Position numbers and translations under genes: made by a program. Under the pieces are notes generated by a model, which did not search any database, was not told the origin of the DNA, and saw only the letters and a program-made list of their open reading frames with translations. This document shows positions 8,558-16,352 of a stretch of 46,825 nucleotides of DNA, in pieces. Numbering within the stretch: the first letter of the stretch is position 1; each line of letters starts with the position of its first letter. The DNA comes from an uncultured Succiniclasticum sp. Lineage in GTDB: Bacteria; Bacillota; Negativicutes; Acidaminococcales; Acidaminococcaceae. The DNA lies in assembly GCA_905235335.1 (NCBI GenBank), contig CAJOKZ010000009.1, positions 1 through 46,825 of the forward strand, read 5' to 3'.

Positions 8558-9907
8558 TTACGCTTTACCGCCTTTTTTAGCAGTCTTTGCCTTCGCTTTT
8601 TTTGCCTTTTCTTTCAGGGCCATGGAAACTTCCCGGGCTGCCTGGCGGCTGATCTGACGGCGGTTGGAACCGGTCTTGGGGGCATGGCGCTTATCTGCTA
8701 CAGAATTGCGGCCGCGTGATTTGGGCGCGTCCTTTTTCTGTTCCGCTTCCCGCCTCCGGGCCGCCGCGATCCGGGTACGGCGCACGATGGGCCGCCCGTT
8801 CACTGTCTGCTTTTCCAGCGTGACGCCCAGCTTTTTCTCTACATTATGCAGCCAACTTAGTTCCTCCGGCGTATACAGGGTGATAGCGATCCCGTCCCTT
8901 CCGGCCCGTCCCGTACGGCCGACCCGGTGAACATACCAGTTTGCATCATGGGGTACATCGTAATTGATTACATGGGTGACCCCTTCCACATCCAGTCCCC
9001 GGGCCGCAATGTCACTGGCGACTAGGATCTGTATCTTCGCATCCCGGAACTGTTTCATGACGGTCTTCCGCTTAACTGCGCTCATGTCCCCCGTTAAGAC
9101 GGCCGTATTATATCCATGCTCCCCCAACAGGGTATCGACTTCCCTGGCCCTCTCCTTGCTGATACAGAAAACCAGCATCAGGTACGGATTCAACCGGTCG
9201 ATCAGATGCATCAGGACTTTCGCACGGTTCTCCTCCGTCGTTTTGATACAGATCTGCCGGATCGTCCTTACCACCGCTTCCTCCGGATCAATATCAATGA
9301 TATGGCAGTTCGTAGTCAGGGCGCGTGCCAGTTTGTTGATCTCTTCGGAGACCGTGGCGGAACAAAGCATGGTCTGCCGTGCGGAACCGGTCAACGCAAT
9401 CAACTGAAGGGCATCATCCATGAAACCCTGGGCCAGCATTTCGTCCACCTCATCCAGCACCAGGAAATTCACGCCGCCCAGATCCGTGTTGCCTTTGCGG
9501 ATGTGATCCAGCAGCCGGCCCGGCGTACCGATCAGAACCTGGGCCTTGCCGGCCATCTTGTTCTTCTGGGCTTCAAAATCACGCCCGCCTGTTACAGCTA
9601 ACGTCTTAATATCCAGCCCTTCCAGCACTTGTTTCATGACTTCGTTGGTCTGCTGAGCCAGCTCCCGCGTTGGTGTGATCACAAGGGCCTGCACATACGC
9701 TTTGCCCGGATCAACCTTTTGGGACAGCGGGATCAGAAACGCCAGCGTCTTACCGGTGCCGGTCTGGGCCCGGGCCAGCACATCCCGCCCTTTCAGCAGG
9801 GAAGGGATCGCCTGCTGCTGGACCGGCATGGGCGTCCGTATCCCCATCTTTTTTAAATTTTCCCTGACCCGGGGAAGAATCTTTATCTGTTCAAAAAAAT
9901 CGTTCAT
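8558..9907 (-). CDS. DEAD-box ATP-dependent RNA helicase
   Basis: A 449-residue RNA helicase of superfamily 2, probably acting in ribosome assembly or RNA decay. Visible motifs are the Q motif around 26-35, motif I AQTGTGKT (47-54), TPTRELA (78-84), TPGR (128-131), motif III SAT (183-185), motif V ASDIAARGLDVEG and motif VI HRVGRTGRAGRDG. Motif II reads DEVD (152-155) rather than DEAD, a tolerated variant. The tail after about residue 370 is rich in lysine and arginine and probably binds RNA. It is a core DEAD protein without the DbpA or DeaD RNA-binding domain. A long hairpin sits in its 5' region. Confidence 0.93.
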   Translation of the reverse strand: MNDFFEQIKILPRVRENLKKMGIRTPMPVQQQAIPSLLKGRDVLARAQTGTGKTLAFLIPLSQKVDPGKAYVQALVITPTRELAQQTNEVMKQVLEGLDIKTLAVTGGRDFEAQKNKMAGKAQVLIGTPGRLLDHIRKGNTDLGGVNFLVLDEVDEMLAQGFMDDALQLIALTGSARQTMLCSATVSEEINKLARALTTNCHIIDIDPEEAVVRTIRQICIKTTEENRAKVLMHLIDRLNPYLMLVFCISKERAREVDTLLGEHGYNTAVLTGDMSAVKRKTVMKQFRDAKIQILVASDIAARGLDVEGVTHVINYDVPHDANWYVHRVGRTGRAGRDGIAITLYTPEELSWLHNVEKKLGVTLEKQTVNGRPIVRRTRIAAARRREAEQKKDAPKSRGRNSVADKRHAPKTGSNRRQISRQAAREVSMALKEKAKKAKAKTAKKGGKA

Positions 9908-9965
9908 GACTTGCCTCTTTAAATTCTATACTTAAATTTGAAATGTTGCAGTCTCCGGCTTCGGC

Positions 9966-10020
9966 CGGCAGGGGAAGACATCGCAAACCCGTCAACGATT
10001 GCCCATGTCTTCCCTTGCCG
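9966..10020. other. Long imperfect hairpin between DNA glycosylase and helicase genes
   Basis: Arms 9966-9981 (CGGCAGGGGAAGACAT) and 10005-10020 are complementary over 16 bp, with one position that is a G-U pair in RNA. The loop is 23 nt. A second small GC stem (CCGGC/GCCGG) abuts it at about 9955-9968. No run of T follows on either strand, so a standard terminator is not indicated. It could be a 5'-UTR element of the helicase gene or part of a repeat. Confidence 0.5.
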
Positions 10021-10044
10021 CATAATTCAGGCACGATACTATTC

Positions 10045-10677
10045 TTATGATTTCCTATTGCTCTCTGCGCTGTGCTGCCAAAGATACCACACCGCCAGGC
10101 TGCGCCAGGGCCTCCAGGGCTCCATGATCTGCTTCAGCCGGCCCCGTTTTGGGACTTCCTGCAAACCGAACAGCTGCTGTATCTCCTTTTGCAGCAGGAA
10201 ATCATCTCCCGGCAGCACATCCGGCCGGCAGAGGGACAGCAGCATGAACATCTCGATCGTCCACTGGCCCAACCCCTTCACCGTTTTCAGCAGTTTGACG
10301 ATACGGGCATCTTCCATGTCCGGAAAAGAAGAAAAATCGATCGAACGGTTCAGGATCAGGCGCGCAAACTCTTTCATATAGGTTATTTTCACTGCCGTGA
10401 GCCCGCAAGTGGCAATCGTTTCATCCCGCAGGGACAGGATCTTCTCCGGGGTTACCGGATCTCCCGCCAGCCTCCTGAGTTGTTCCATGATCTTCACGGA
10501 TACCTCCGGTGGAAGCTGCTGGGCCGCAATGCCGGTCAGCAACACGTCAAAATAGCGTTCCCGGGCATCCGGCTGCAAACTGCAGTGCCCGTACCGGCCA
10601 ATAAACGGGGCCAATTCCGGGGCCTTTTCAGTTAAATAGGTTTCACCAACAAGCCAGTTTGTGGATCCCTGCATCAC
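10045..10677 (-). CDS. DNA-3-methyladenine glycosylase II-like (AlkA/HhH-GPD family)
   Basis: A 210-residue base-excision repair enzyme that would remove alkylated purines. The helix-hairpin-helix is seen as KTVKGLGQWT (131-140). It is followed by a stretch ending in VLPGDDF with the expected catalytic aspartate at 158 or 159. An upstream glutamine- and proline-containing helix, LTGIAAQQLPP, matches the HhH-GPD fold. It lacks the extra N-terminal domain of E. coli AlkA and resembles the shorter bacterial form. GGAGG lies 8 nt before the ATG. It reads toward the helicase gene, and its promoter region borders the first tRNA cluster's terminator. Confidence 0.85.
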   Translation of the reverse strand: MMQGSTNWLVGETYLTEKAPELAPFIGRYGHCSLQPDARERYFDVLLTGIAAQQLPPEVSVKIMEQLRRLAGDPVTPEKILSLRDETIATCGLTAVKITYMKEFARLILNRSIDFSSFPDMEDARIVKLLKTVKGLGQWTIEMFMLLSLCRPDVLPGDDFLLQKEIQQLFGLQEVPKRGRLKQIMEPWRPWRSLAVWYLWQHSAESNRKS

Positions 10678-10767
10678 TCTGTCCTCCGTGATACTTTTAA
10701 AATGAACGCAAACTACCCCATAATAATTATTTTATTATATCATATATGATACACAGTACACAAACAG

Positions 10768-10794
10768 AAAAACCTCACTTCAGAAGAAGTGAGG
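10768..10794 (-). terminator. Terminator of first tRNA cluster
   Basis: CCTCACTTC (10773-10781) pairs with GAAGTGAGG (10786-10794) around a 4-nt loop. On the minus strand the stem runs directly into TTTTT. It lies 9 bp beyond the CCA end of tRNA-Leu. Confidence 0.9.
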
Positions 10795-10803
10795 CTGATT
10801 TAC

Positions 10804-10892
10804 TGGTGCCGGGGACCGGAATCGAACCGGTACGGGTATCGCTACCCGCGGGATTTTAAGTCCCGTGCGTCTGCCAGTTCCGCCACCTCGGC
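10804..10892 (-). tRNA. tRNA-Leu (anticodon TAA)
   Basis: The 89-nt class II tRNA has a long variable arm, the anticodon loop in ACTTAAAATC and an encoded 3' CCA. The acceptor stem GCCGAGG/CCCCGGC has one A-C mismatch. It is the last gene of the five-tRNA transcript. Confidence 0.95.
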
Positions 10893-10900
10893 AGAAGTTA

Positions 10901-10974
10901 TGGAGGCGACACCCGGAATCGAACCGGGGATAAAGGTTTTGCAGACCTCTGCCTTACCGCTTGGCTATGTCGCC
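10901..10974 (-). tRNA. tRNA-Cys (anticodon GCA)
   Basis: A 74-nt cloverleaf with acceptor GGCGACA/TGTCGCC, anticodon loop in GTCTGCAAAAC, TTCGATTCC T-loop and encoded CCA. A perfect 8-bp hairpin (10986-11006) separates it from tRNA-Gly and may be a processing element. Confidence 0.95.
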
Positions 10975-11012
10975 ACACATAAAAATTAAAGGAGCAAGTC
11001 CTTTAACAGCAG

Positions 11013-11088
11013 TGGAGCGGAAAACGAGACTCGAACTCGCGACCCCAACCTTGGCAAGGTTGTGCTCTACCAACTGAGCTATTTCCGC
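11013..11088 (-). tRNA. tRNA-Gly (anticodon GCC), copy 1
   Basis: A 76-nt cloverleaf with anticodon loop in CTTGCCAAG and encoded CCA. It is identical in sequence to the tRNA-Gly at 22597-22672. Confidence 0.95.
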
Positions 11089-11091
11089 AAA

Positions 11092-11167
11092 TGGTGCCTC
11101 AGCACAGAATCGAACTGTGGACACAGGGATTTTCAGTCCCTTGCTCTACCAACTGAGCTACCGAGGC
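11092..11167 (-). tRNA. tRNA-Phe (anticodon GAA)
   Basis: A 76-nt cloverleaf with AGGGA/TCCCT anticodon stem, loop CTGAAAA, encoded CCA and acceptor GCCTCGG/CTGAGGC. It lies between the Asp and Gly tRNAs; the second cluster has no copy. Confidence 0.95.
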
Positions 11168-11171
11168 ATCA

Positions 11172-11248
11172 TGGCGACCCGGACGAGACTCGAACTCGTG
11201 ACCTCCGCCGTGACAGGGCGGCATTCTAACCAACTGAACCACCGGGCC
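11172..11248 (-). tRNA. tRNA-Asp (anticodon GTC), copy 1
   Basis: A 77-nt cloverleaf with anticodon loop in CCTGTCACG and encoded CCA. It is first in its transcript and identical to the tRNA-Asp at 22674-22750. Confidence 0.95.
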
Positions 11249-11266
11249 GTTTCATCAAGCATTATT

Positions 11267-11295
11267 AGTATAGGTTATTTCTCACTCTCTGTCAA
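11267..11295 (-). promoter_or_regulatory. Promoter of first tRNA cluster
   Basis: On the minus strand a perfect TTGACA (11290-11295) and TATACT (11267-11272) are spaced by 17 bp, ending 18 bp before tRNA-Asp. This is a near-consensus sigma-70-type promoter. Confidence 0.88.
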
Positions 11296-11431
11296 GTTTT
11301 TTTCTTCCCTGCAATGCGGTCATACAATTCATCCGCATATACCGTTTTCTTTCTCCTGCTTTCCGGCATAACATGCAGAATTGGTCACCCGACTGTCGCT
11401 TAAACCCAGATATTTTCCCTGTAAACCGCTT

Positions 11432-12112
11432 TTATGCCTTCCCGTTCCCCAGGTTCAGGAGATACTTTTCCAGATTTTCCGCGATCAATCTTTCCAGAGA
11501 CGGCAGGTCTTTCGCGTCAAAGTCATGGATCGTATTGGGAAAGAACGCGGTCTTAGTTTCCGCAAAGAACTCATTGCGATGCCGGTTATACAGAAACACC
11601 AGCTCGTTTCCCCGGACAAAGTCCACATAATCCAGTATGACCGTCGAATTATTGATAAAATCCAGCGGATACCGGGAAGTAATAAACTTTTCAAAAGGGC
11701 CGATGCGATCCGGAAGGGTATCCGGATAGTCCCAGGCCAATATCCCCTTCTGCTCCAGCATCTTGCGGGACCGGGGGATATAATCCGGCTTCAGCTCCTC
11801 CAGCAGACGGGGCAGTGCCTTAGGTATGGTTTCGGCGAACACATCCTTGTCCCTGGTAATGTAACGCAGGTCACGGTACCGATGCAGGCCCACCTGCCTG
11901 ACAGGCACATAATCAAATGTTTCTTTTGTGTAAATGAGCTCCAGCCTGCGGCGGGCCTTCGCATTTTCGTAACAGGACAGCATGAACTCATGTCCTTTCA
12001 GCGTGCCGCCTTTATCTAAAACAAACCCGAACATCTCCCCGGGAAGCTGCTGCAAAAATTCCCAGGAGGAATGCCGGTCCATGATCACTTGTATATCTTC
12101 CGGTTTCGGCAT
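11432..12112 (-). CDS. Uncharacterised protein (226 aa)
   Basis: I do not recognise this family. The 226-residue product has no signal peptide or membrane segment and looks like a cytoplasmic globular protein. It is rich in aromatic and charged residues, with segments such as MFGFVLDKGGTLKGHEF, DYVPVRQVGLHRYRDLRY and HDFDAKDLPSLERLIAENLE. The codon use and composition match those of neighbours, which favours a real gene. A GGGAG lies about 12 nt before the ATG, rather far for a strong site. It lies between the first tRNA promoter and the secreted protein gene and may be transcribed with deoB. It could be a Negativicutes-specific protein; no function can be inferred. Confidence 0.7.
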   Translation of the reverse strand: MPKPEDIQVIMDRHSSWEFLQQLPGEMFGFVLDKGGTLKGHEFMLSCYENAKARRRLELIYTKETFDYVPVRQVGLHRYRDLRYITRDKDVFAETIPKALPRLLEELKPDYIPRSRKMLEQKGILAWDYPDTLPDRIGPFEKFITSRYPLDFINNSTVILDYVDFVRGNELVFLYNRHRNEFFAETKTAFFPNTIHDFDAKDLPSLERLIAENLEKYLLNLGNGKA

Positions 12113-12188
12113 AACAGTATCTGACTCCCGCGCAGTGTAAAAATATCGCCCGCTCTTTTTGATTCAGGAAAACATGCGGGGACGCATC

Positions 12189-12809
12189 TTAAATCTGCGG
12201 TTTTCCTTCCATTTTGTTTAATAAATTACCGAGGGTCCATTTGATCGTGTCGGAGGGATGCTGCTCCTGTCCCAGCGGCTGCATGTCTGCTTCCCGCAGG
12301 AACCGGCGGATGAACTTGTTTCCGTCGCTGTTGTAGGCATACATATCCGCATAGGCTACGGTACGGACATAAATGTCCCTGTCAAACATAAACGGAGATG
12401 CGCTGTTGACGATATACTCATCCATGTTGCGGACCACCAGTACCACCAATGCGCCGGCGCCGGCATTTTTTGCGGCTTCGGCCATAGCTTCCCTGTCCGG
12501 CTTCACATTTTTCGCAAACATGGCAGCCACCGCTTCATCGGCTTTTGTGTTGTCATCCGAAAGCCGGTAATAGGGAACATGGTAATCCATCTTTACCATC
12601 TGCGTCCAACCCTTCATATCCGCCCGCGTCACGCTGCCGGTACGGTCGATGACCACAAAGTTCACCGGTTTGGTCTCAAAGGCATACCCTGTCCGCAGCC
12701 CAAAAAACATGCCCTGTTCCGGCAGAACTGTCTCCCCTGGCAGTCCGCTGCATAAAAAGGCCGCCATCGCCAATATAAAAAACACTTTTTTCATCATCCG
12801 AACCCCCAT
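12189..12809 (-). CDS. Uncharacterised secreted protein (206 aa)
   Basis: A basic start followed by the hydrophobic VFFILAMAAFLCSG segment forms a Sec signal peptide. The cysteine is not in a proper lipobox, so a soluble periplasmic protein is more likely than a lipoprotein. The mature part contains VNFVVIDRTGSVTRADMKG and a segment with GALVVLVVRNMDEYIV, which suggests an alternating alpha/beta domain. I do not recognise the family. Its ATG immediately follows the TGA of deoB. The ribosome-binding site (GGAAG) is inside the end of deoB, so translation is probably coupled. Why a secreted protein should be coupled to a nucleoside-salvage enzyme is unclear. Confidence 0.75.
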   Translation of the reverse strand: MGVRMMKKVFFILAMAAFLCSGLPGETVLPEQGMFFGLRTGYAFETKPVNFVVIDRTGSVTRADMKGWTQMVKMDYHVPYYRLSDDNTKADEAVAAMFAKNVKPDREAMAEAAKNAGAGALVVLVVRNMDEYIVNSASPFMFDRDIYVRTVAYADMYAYNSDGNKFIRRFLREADMQPLGQEQHPSDTIKWTLGNLLNKMEGKPQI

Positions 12810-14072
12810 TCATTTCTTCCAAATCGAAGCTGCGTTACCATGCCCCAGCGGCCCTACCTTTAGATGCGATGCCAGTGTCTGACCGATATCGCTGAAGGTA
12901 TGGAAGGGCCGGATCTGCTGCGGCTTTACATGATTTCCGTAAAACAGTACCGGGATTTTCTCCCGGGTATGGTCCGTTCCTTTCCAGGTGGGATCACAGC
13001 CGTGATCTGCCGTAACCAGCAGTACATCGTCCGGCTTCAGCCGGGCCAGCAGCTCCGGCAGGCGGCCGTCTACATATTCCAGTCCTTCCCCATAGCCAAG
13101 CGCATCCCGGCGATGTCCGAAGGAGGAATCAAAATCCACAAAATTACTGAACACCAATGTCCGGTCCGGCGCGTCCTGCACCGCCTGCAACGTAGCGTCA
13201 AAGATCTTGTCCAGACCCGCGGCAGGATAATGTTTGCTGATGCCCCGGTGGGCAAAAATATCCGCGATCTTTCCTACGGCATAGACGCTTCCTCCTGCGG
13301 CAACCACATAATCCAGCAGGGTGTCCTCATGGGCCGGCACCGCATAATCATGACGGTGAGCCGCTACCCGCACGAACTCGCCGGCTTTTTTCCCTACAAA
13401 GGGCCGGGCGATGACGCGGGCCACCCTGTACGGCTGCACCAGCCGGTAAGCCAGCCGGCAGAGATCATACAGCCGTTCCAAGCCGAAGGTTTCTTCATGG
13501 CAGGCAATCTGCAGAACACTGTCGGCAGAAGAATAGATAATGGGTTTTCCCGTTCTCATATGTTCCTCGCCCAGTTCCTGGATAATTACCGTACCGCTTG
13601 CCAGTTTTTCCCCCAGCACGCCGGGAAGGTTCCCTTCTTTCACCAAGGTGTCCACCAGCTCCTGCGGAAAACATTTTGGCCGATCCGGAAAATAGCCCCA
13701 GTCAAAATCCACCGGCACGCCGGCAATCTCCCAGTGCCCGCTTAACGTGTCCTTACCCTTGCTTACCTCTTCCGCACAGGTATAAGCTGCTTTTACCCGG
13801 CCCCCGTCCAGCAGGTCATCCTGCAGGGGTTCCCCGGAAAGAGGATGTGCAAGGTCAGCACCGGTACTCAGCTTGTGGGCTGTCTCCAACCCCAGGGCCG
13901 CCAGATGCGGCAGGAACAGATAACGGGGGGATCCGTCCGCGTTCTTTCGGTTGGCGGCCATCCATGCCGCAATATGCCCCAGAGTATCCGATCCCTTATC
14001 TCCGAAGGCCGCCGCATCGCGGGCATAACCGATGCCGAAGGAATCCAAAAGGGTAATAATCACACGAGCCAT
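12810..14072 (-). CDS. deoB: Phosphopentomutase
   Basis: A 420-residue metalloenzyme that interconverts ribose or deoxyribose 1-phosphate and 5-phosphate, linking nucleoside breakdown to central metabolism. The N-terminal metal and phosphoserine region begins ITLLDSFGIG and continues with GDKGSDTLGH. The C-terminal metal ligands are in VTADHGCDPTWKGTDHTREK. It is slightly longer than most Firmicutes DeoB (about 390-400). The frame extends further upstream, but MARVIITLLDSFG at 14072 is the conserved start, with GGGAGG 8 nt before it. A hairpin repeat is inserted about 25 bp upstream. Uridine phosphorylase, which makes ribose 1-phosphate, lies next upstream, so the pair fits nucleoside salvage. 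Confidence 0.94.
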   Translation of the reverse strand: MARVIITLLDSFGIGYARDAAAFGDKGSDTLGHIAAWMAANRKNADGSPRYLFLPHLAALGLETAHKLSTGADLAHPLSGEPLQDDLLDGGRVKAAYTCAEEVSKGKDTLSGHWEIAGVPVDFDWGYFPDRPKCFPQELVDTLVKEGNLPGVLGEKLASGTVIIQELGEEHMRTGKPIIYSSADSVLQIACHEETFGLERLYDLCRLAYRLVQPYRVARVIARPFVGKKAGEFVRVAAHRHDYAVPAHEDTLLDYVVAAGGSVYAVGKIADIFAHRGISKHYPAAGLDKIFDATLQAVQDAPDRTLVFSNFVDFDSSFGHRRDALGYGEGLEYVDGRLPELLARLKPDDVLLVTADHGCDPTWKGTDHTREKIPVLFYGNHVKPQQIRPFHTFSDIGQTLASHLKVGPLGHGNAASIWKK

Positions 14073-14098
14073 AATGATAACCTCCCAGGACTCAAGTT

Positions 14099-14264
14099 CT
14101 ATGGAAACGCTGATTAATTCGTCTGCAAGCTGACCGGTGCTTTTTGTGACTGACTGCGTCAATGACCCTCAACGCAGCTACGGCTGCGCCTTCGGGCCAT
14201 TGTCAGTCGCAAAAAGCCCTAGCTCATCCCACAAACTCATTTAATCAGCGTCTCCCTATGAAAA
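14099..14264. repeat. MITE-like inverted repeat with flanking 9-bp direct repeats
   Basis: Terminal arms GGAAACGCTGATTAA (14103-14117) and TTAATCAGCGTCTCC (14241-14255) match at 14 of 15 positions as inverted repeats. Inside them, GCTTTTTGTGACTGAC (14139-14154) pairs with 14202-14217, leaving a core with GCAGC/GCTGC. The whole block could fold into one long hairpin. ACTCAAGTT occurs just outside both ends (14090-14098 and 14265-14273), as expected for a target-site duplication. There is no coding capacity. Interpreting it as a miniature mobile element is an inference. Confidence 0.65.
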
Positions 14265-14318
14265 ACTCAAGTTTCAGAAAACTGTCTTACTGATTGCCGG
14301 AACCCGGCAGGGATGTTC

Positions 14319-15113
14319 TTATTTATCCGCCGCAATCAACTTCTCCAACGCACGCTTTGCCACCTGCTGGAAACGCTGCTCCGCTTTTTTATACACATCC
14401 GGGGGAGCCACCGCCTCGCTGTCCGTCCGTTTAGCGATGACACCGCAGATCACGCCGGCCCGCAGGTTGTGCACGCTGCACAGGGTCAGCAGGGTCGCCG
14501 CTTCCATCTCAAAATTGGTGCATCCCAACGCCTGCCATTCCTTCAGGGATCCCTGCAGACTGCGGGGCATGTAACCGCTGAAACTGTCATACCGTTCCTG
14601 CCCGGGCCAAAAGCTGTCCGTAGTCACCGTAACGCCCAGGCGGAAAGGCACCTTCAATTCCCGGGCCGCATCCCGGAGGGCTACCGTCACATCCAGATCG
14701 GCCACAGCCGGATATTCAACAGGAGCATAGCTTTTGCTGGCGCCTTCCGTTCGGACGGCCGCCTTGCTGATAACCACATCTCCCAGGTTCAGATCCTCCT
14801 GAAGAGACCCGGTGGTGCCTACGCGGATAAAAGTCTCCACCCCAAGCCGCCCCAGTTCTTCCACAACAAAAGTGATACAGGGTCCGCCCATGCCGCTGCT
14901 CATAACCAGCACCGGTTCCCCGGCTACGCACGCCAGCCAGCTGGTAAACTCACGGTGGCTCGCAAGATAGACCGCGTCCGGATCAACGGCCTTCGCCAAT
15001 CCCTCCACACGGCCCGGATCCCCGGGAACCAACGCATACCGGGCGCCCTGCAGCATCTCCTTCGACAGCCCGACATGATACATAACCTCTCCGGGTTTCG
15101 CATAGTTTTTCAT
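14319..15113 (-). CDS. udp: Uridine phosphorylase
   Basis: A 264-residue nucleoside phosphorylase (PNP_UDP_1 family) that splits uridine with phosphate into uracil and ribose 1-phosphate. Family hallmarks are YALVPGDPGRVEGLAK near the N terminus (phosphate site), MSSGMGGPC, FIRVGTTGSLQ and NFEMEAATLLTLC near the nucleoside and ribose site. The uridine-type QERYDSFSG segment supports Udp over purine enzymes. The frame runs to 15194, but MKNYAKPGEVMYHVGL at 15113 is the likely start, with AAAGGTGG upstream. It reads toward deoB across the repeat at 14099-14264. DeoB would then convert ribose 1-phosphate to ribose 5-phosphate. Confidence 0.9.
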   Translation of the reverse strand: MKNYAKPGEVMYHVGLSKEMLQGARYALVPGDPGRVEGLAKAVDPDAVYLASHREFTSWLACVAGEPVLVMSSGMGGPCITFVVEELGRLGVETFIRVGTTGSLQEDLNLGDVVISKAAVRTEGASKSYAPVEYPAVADLDVTVALRDAARELKVPFRLGVTVTTDSFWPGQERYDSFSGYMPRSLQGSLKEWQALGCTNFEMEAATLLTLCSVHNLRAGVICGVIAKRTDSEAVAPPDVYKKAEQRFQQVAKRALEKLIAADK

Positions 15114-15222
15114 GAAACAGACCACCTTTCCGTACAACTTGTGAATCCACCGTAACATGACACAGTTTTGTTGTTTTATTATATCATAGATCACGGAGCC
15201 GGGTGTGAGAAATTAAAGAAGA

Positions 15223-15249
15223 ATCCCCCGTCAGCGTAAAACGGGGGAT
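15223..15249 (-). terminator. Terminator downstream of the pilin-like gene cluster
   Basis: ATCCCCCGT (15223-15231) pairs with ACGGGGGAT (15241-15249) over 9 bp. On the minus strand the stem is followed by TCTTCTTTAATTT. It ends the cluster at 15394-19361 before udp. The 140 bp between holds no convincing gene, only a 25-codon frame beginning with TTG over the previous stop. Confidence 0.85.
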
Positions 15250-15393
15250 CCGTTAGAAGGAATAATGAGATATCATAAACACCGGTTTACAGGAATCTGT
15301 AAAGGGGCTTATGTTTTACTTACGCAACCATATTAAATTGTTGGTCTGCGTTGGCAGCATCCGTTCCGATTACTGCCACAATGAGGAAACTCC

Positions 15394-16344
15394 TCAATAA
15401 CTGATGATGGAATGAAACGGCTCCAACACCTCCCTGTCTACAGTGATTACTGTCTGATTTCCTAAATTAACCGGTTGCCGGGCCAGAACCGCGCCGTTGA
15501 TAAAGCTGCCCGTTCCAACGGTCAGTTTTCCCTGGCACAACAGCAACGCTTTTTCCAGTCTGACATTACTTCCGATATTCAAATTTCTGTCAGCCAGAAC
15601 AATGATCCGATCGGTAAATACAGAATTGTCGGCGAACACTGCGTCATCCGCAAACAGAAATATCCCGCTTCCCTGAACAGTCAGGCCCTTCGGCAGGGAA
15701 ACCCTGTCCCGGCTGTAATACATCCATCCGCTCAGTCCGTCGCGCTGCAATTCCAGGGCGGTAGGAAATCCGGTAGAAGCCCAGACTGCAATCTCTTCCG
15801 CAGAAAACTGCGGAAACACTGCGCCATCTGATGTACTTGTGACAGAGCCATCCTCCTCTTCCGGACCGCCCTGTTCCGCCCCGCCCGCCAATGCGAAAGA
15901 ATTGCGGAGTACCGACTGTATCAGCGTCTCAGGAAAATCAACACGGCATTGCCGCAGCGCAAATTCATTCTTTCGGGAATCTTCGGCCGTGACCTGCAAG
16001 AACCGCAGTCCTACCGAATGATCCCGATGCACCGCCACCCGGATGTTCACAGGCTCCTTTCCCGGAAACAGCGGTTCGGTCTGATATACCGTCTCTGTGA
16101 TTCCGGTCCTGTCCTCCTGACGCAACGCAGTCCGCATAAAACTCTGCACGATTGTTTCCAGTTGCCTCAGACGGATTGTTTCCCGCATATATTCCGTTTC
16201 CTGGGTAACAATCCGTACCAATGAAAGCGCCATCCCTGAACAAACCAGCAGAAGCAACAAAAGAGGAATCATGATAAAACCCTGCTTCTCTCTTGTTGCG
16301 CATGGTTTCTTCCGAACCGCTGCCACAGGCAAAAGAAATTGCAT
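15394..16344 (-). CDS. PilX/GspK-like minor pilin-type protein
   Basis: About 316 residues, last gene of the pilus/secretion-like cluster. Near the N terminus REKQG is followed by a strongly hydrophobic helix, FIMIPLLLLLLVCSG, as in type III-signal prepilins. The usual glutamate at +5 is replaced by proline, as glutamate-less PilX/GspK-type minor pilins also vary here. The C-terminal part has repeated short stretches such as GIFLFADDAVFADNSVF and IIVLADRNLNIGSNVRL, reminiscent of stacked beta-helix turns. I chose the ATG at 16344; a TTG at 16356 is the alternative and would overlap the previous gene by 4 nt. The position in the operon and the prepilin-like start support a minor pilin; the exact class is uncertain. 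Confidence 0.65.
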   Translation of the reverse strand: MQFLLPVAAVRKKPCATREKQGFIMIPLLLLLLVCSGMALSLVRIVTQETEYMRETIRLRQLETIVQSFMRTALRQEDRTGITETVYQTEPLFPGKEPVNIRVAVHRDHSVGLRFLQVTAEDSRKNEFALRQCRVDFPETLIQSVLRNSFALAGGAEQGGPEEEDGSVTSTSDGAVFPQFSAEEIAVWASTGFPTALELQRDGLSGWMYYSRDRVSLPKGLTVQGSGIFLFADDAVFADNSVFTDRIIVLADRNLNIGSNVRLEKALLLCQGKLTVGTGSFINGAVLARQPVNLGNQTVITVDREVLEPFHSIISY

Positions 16345-16352
16345 ACAATCCT

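Noticed and set aside
10804-11248. tRNA cluster as a prophage or island attachment site
   Set aside because: No integrase gene lies nearby and the flanking genes are housekeeping. The duplicated tRNAs look like gene copies rather than att sites.
15300-15397. Short frame of 25 codons overlapping the last pilin-like stop
   Set aside because: Too short to judge, with only a TTG start; there is nothing to support a peptide.
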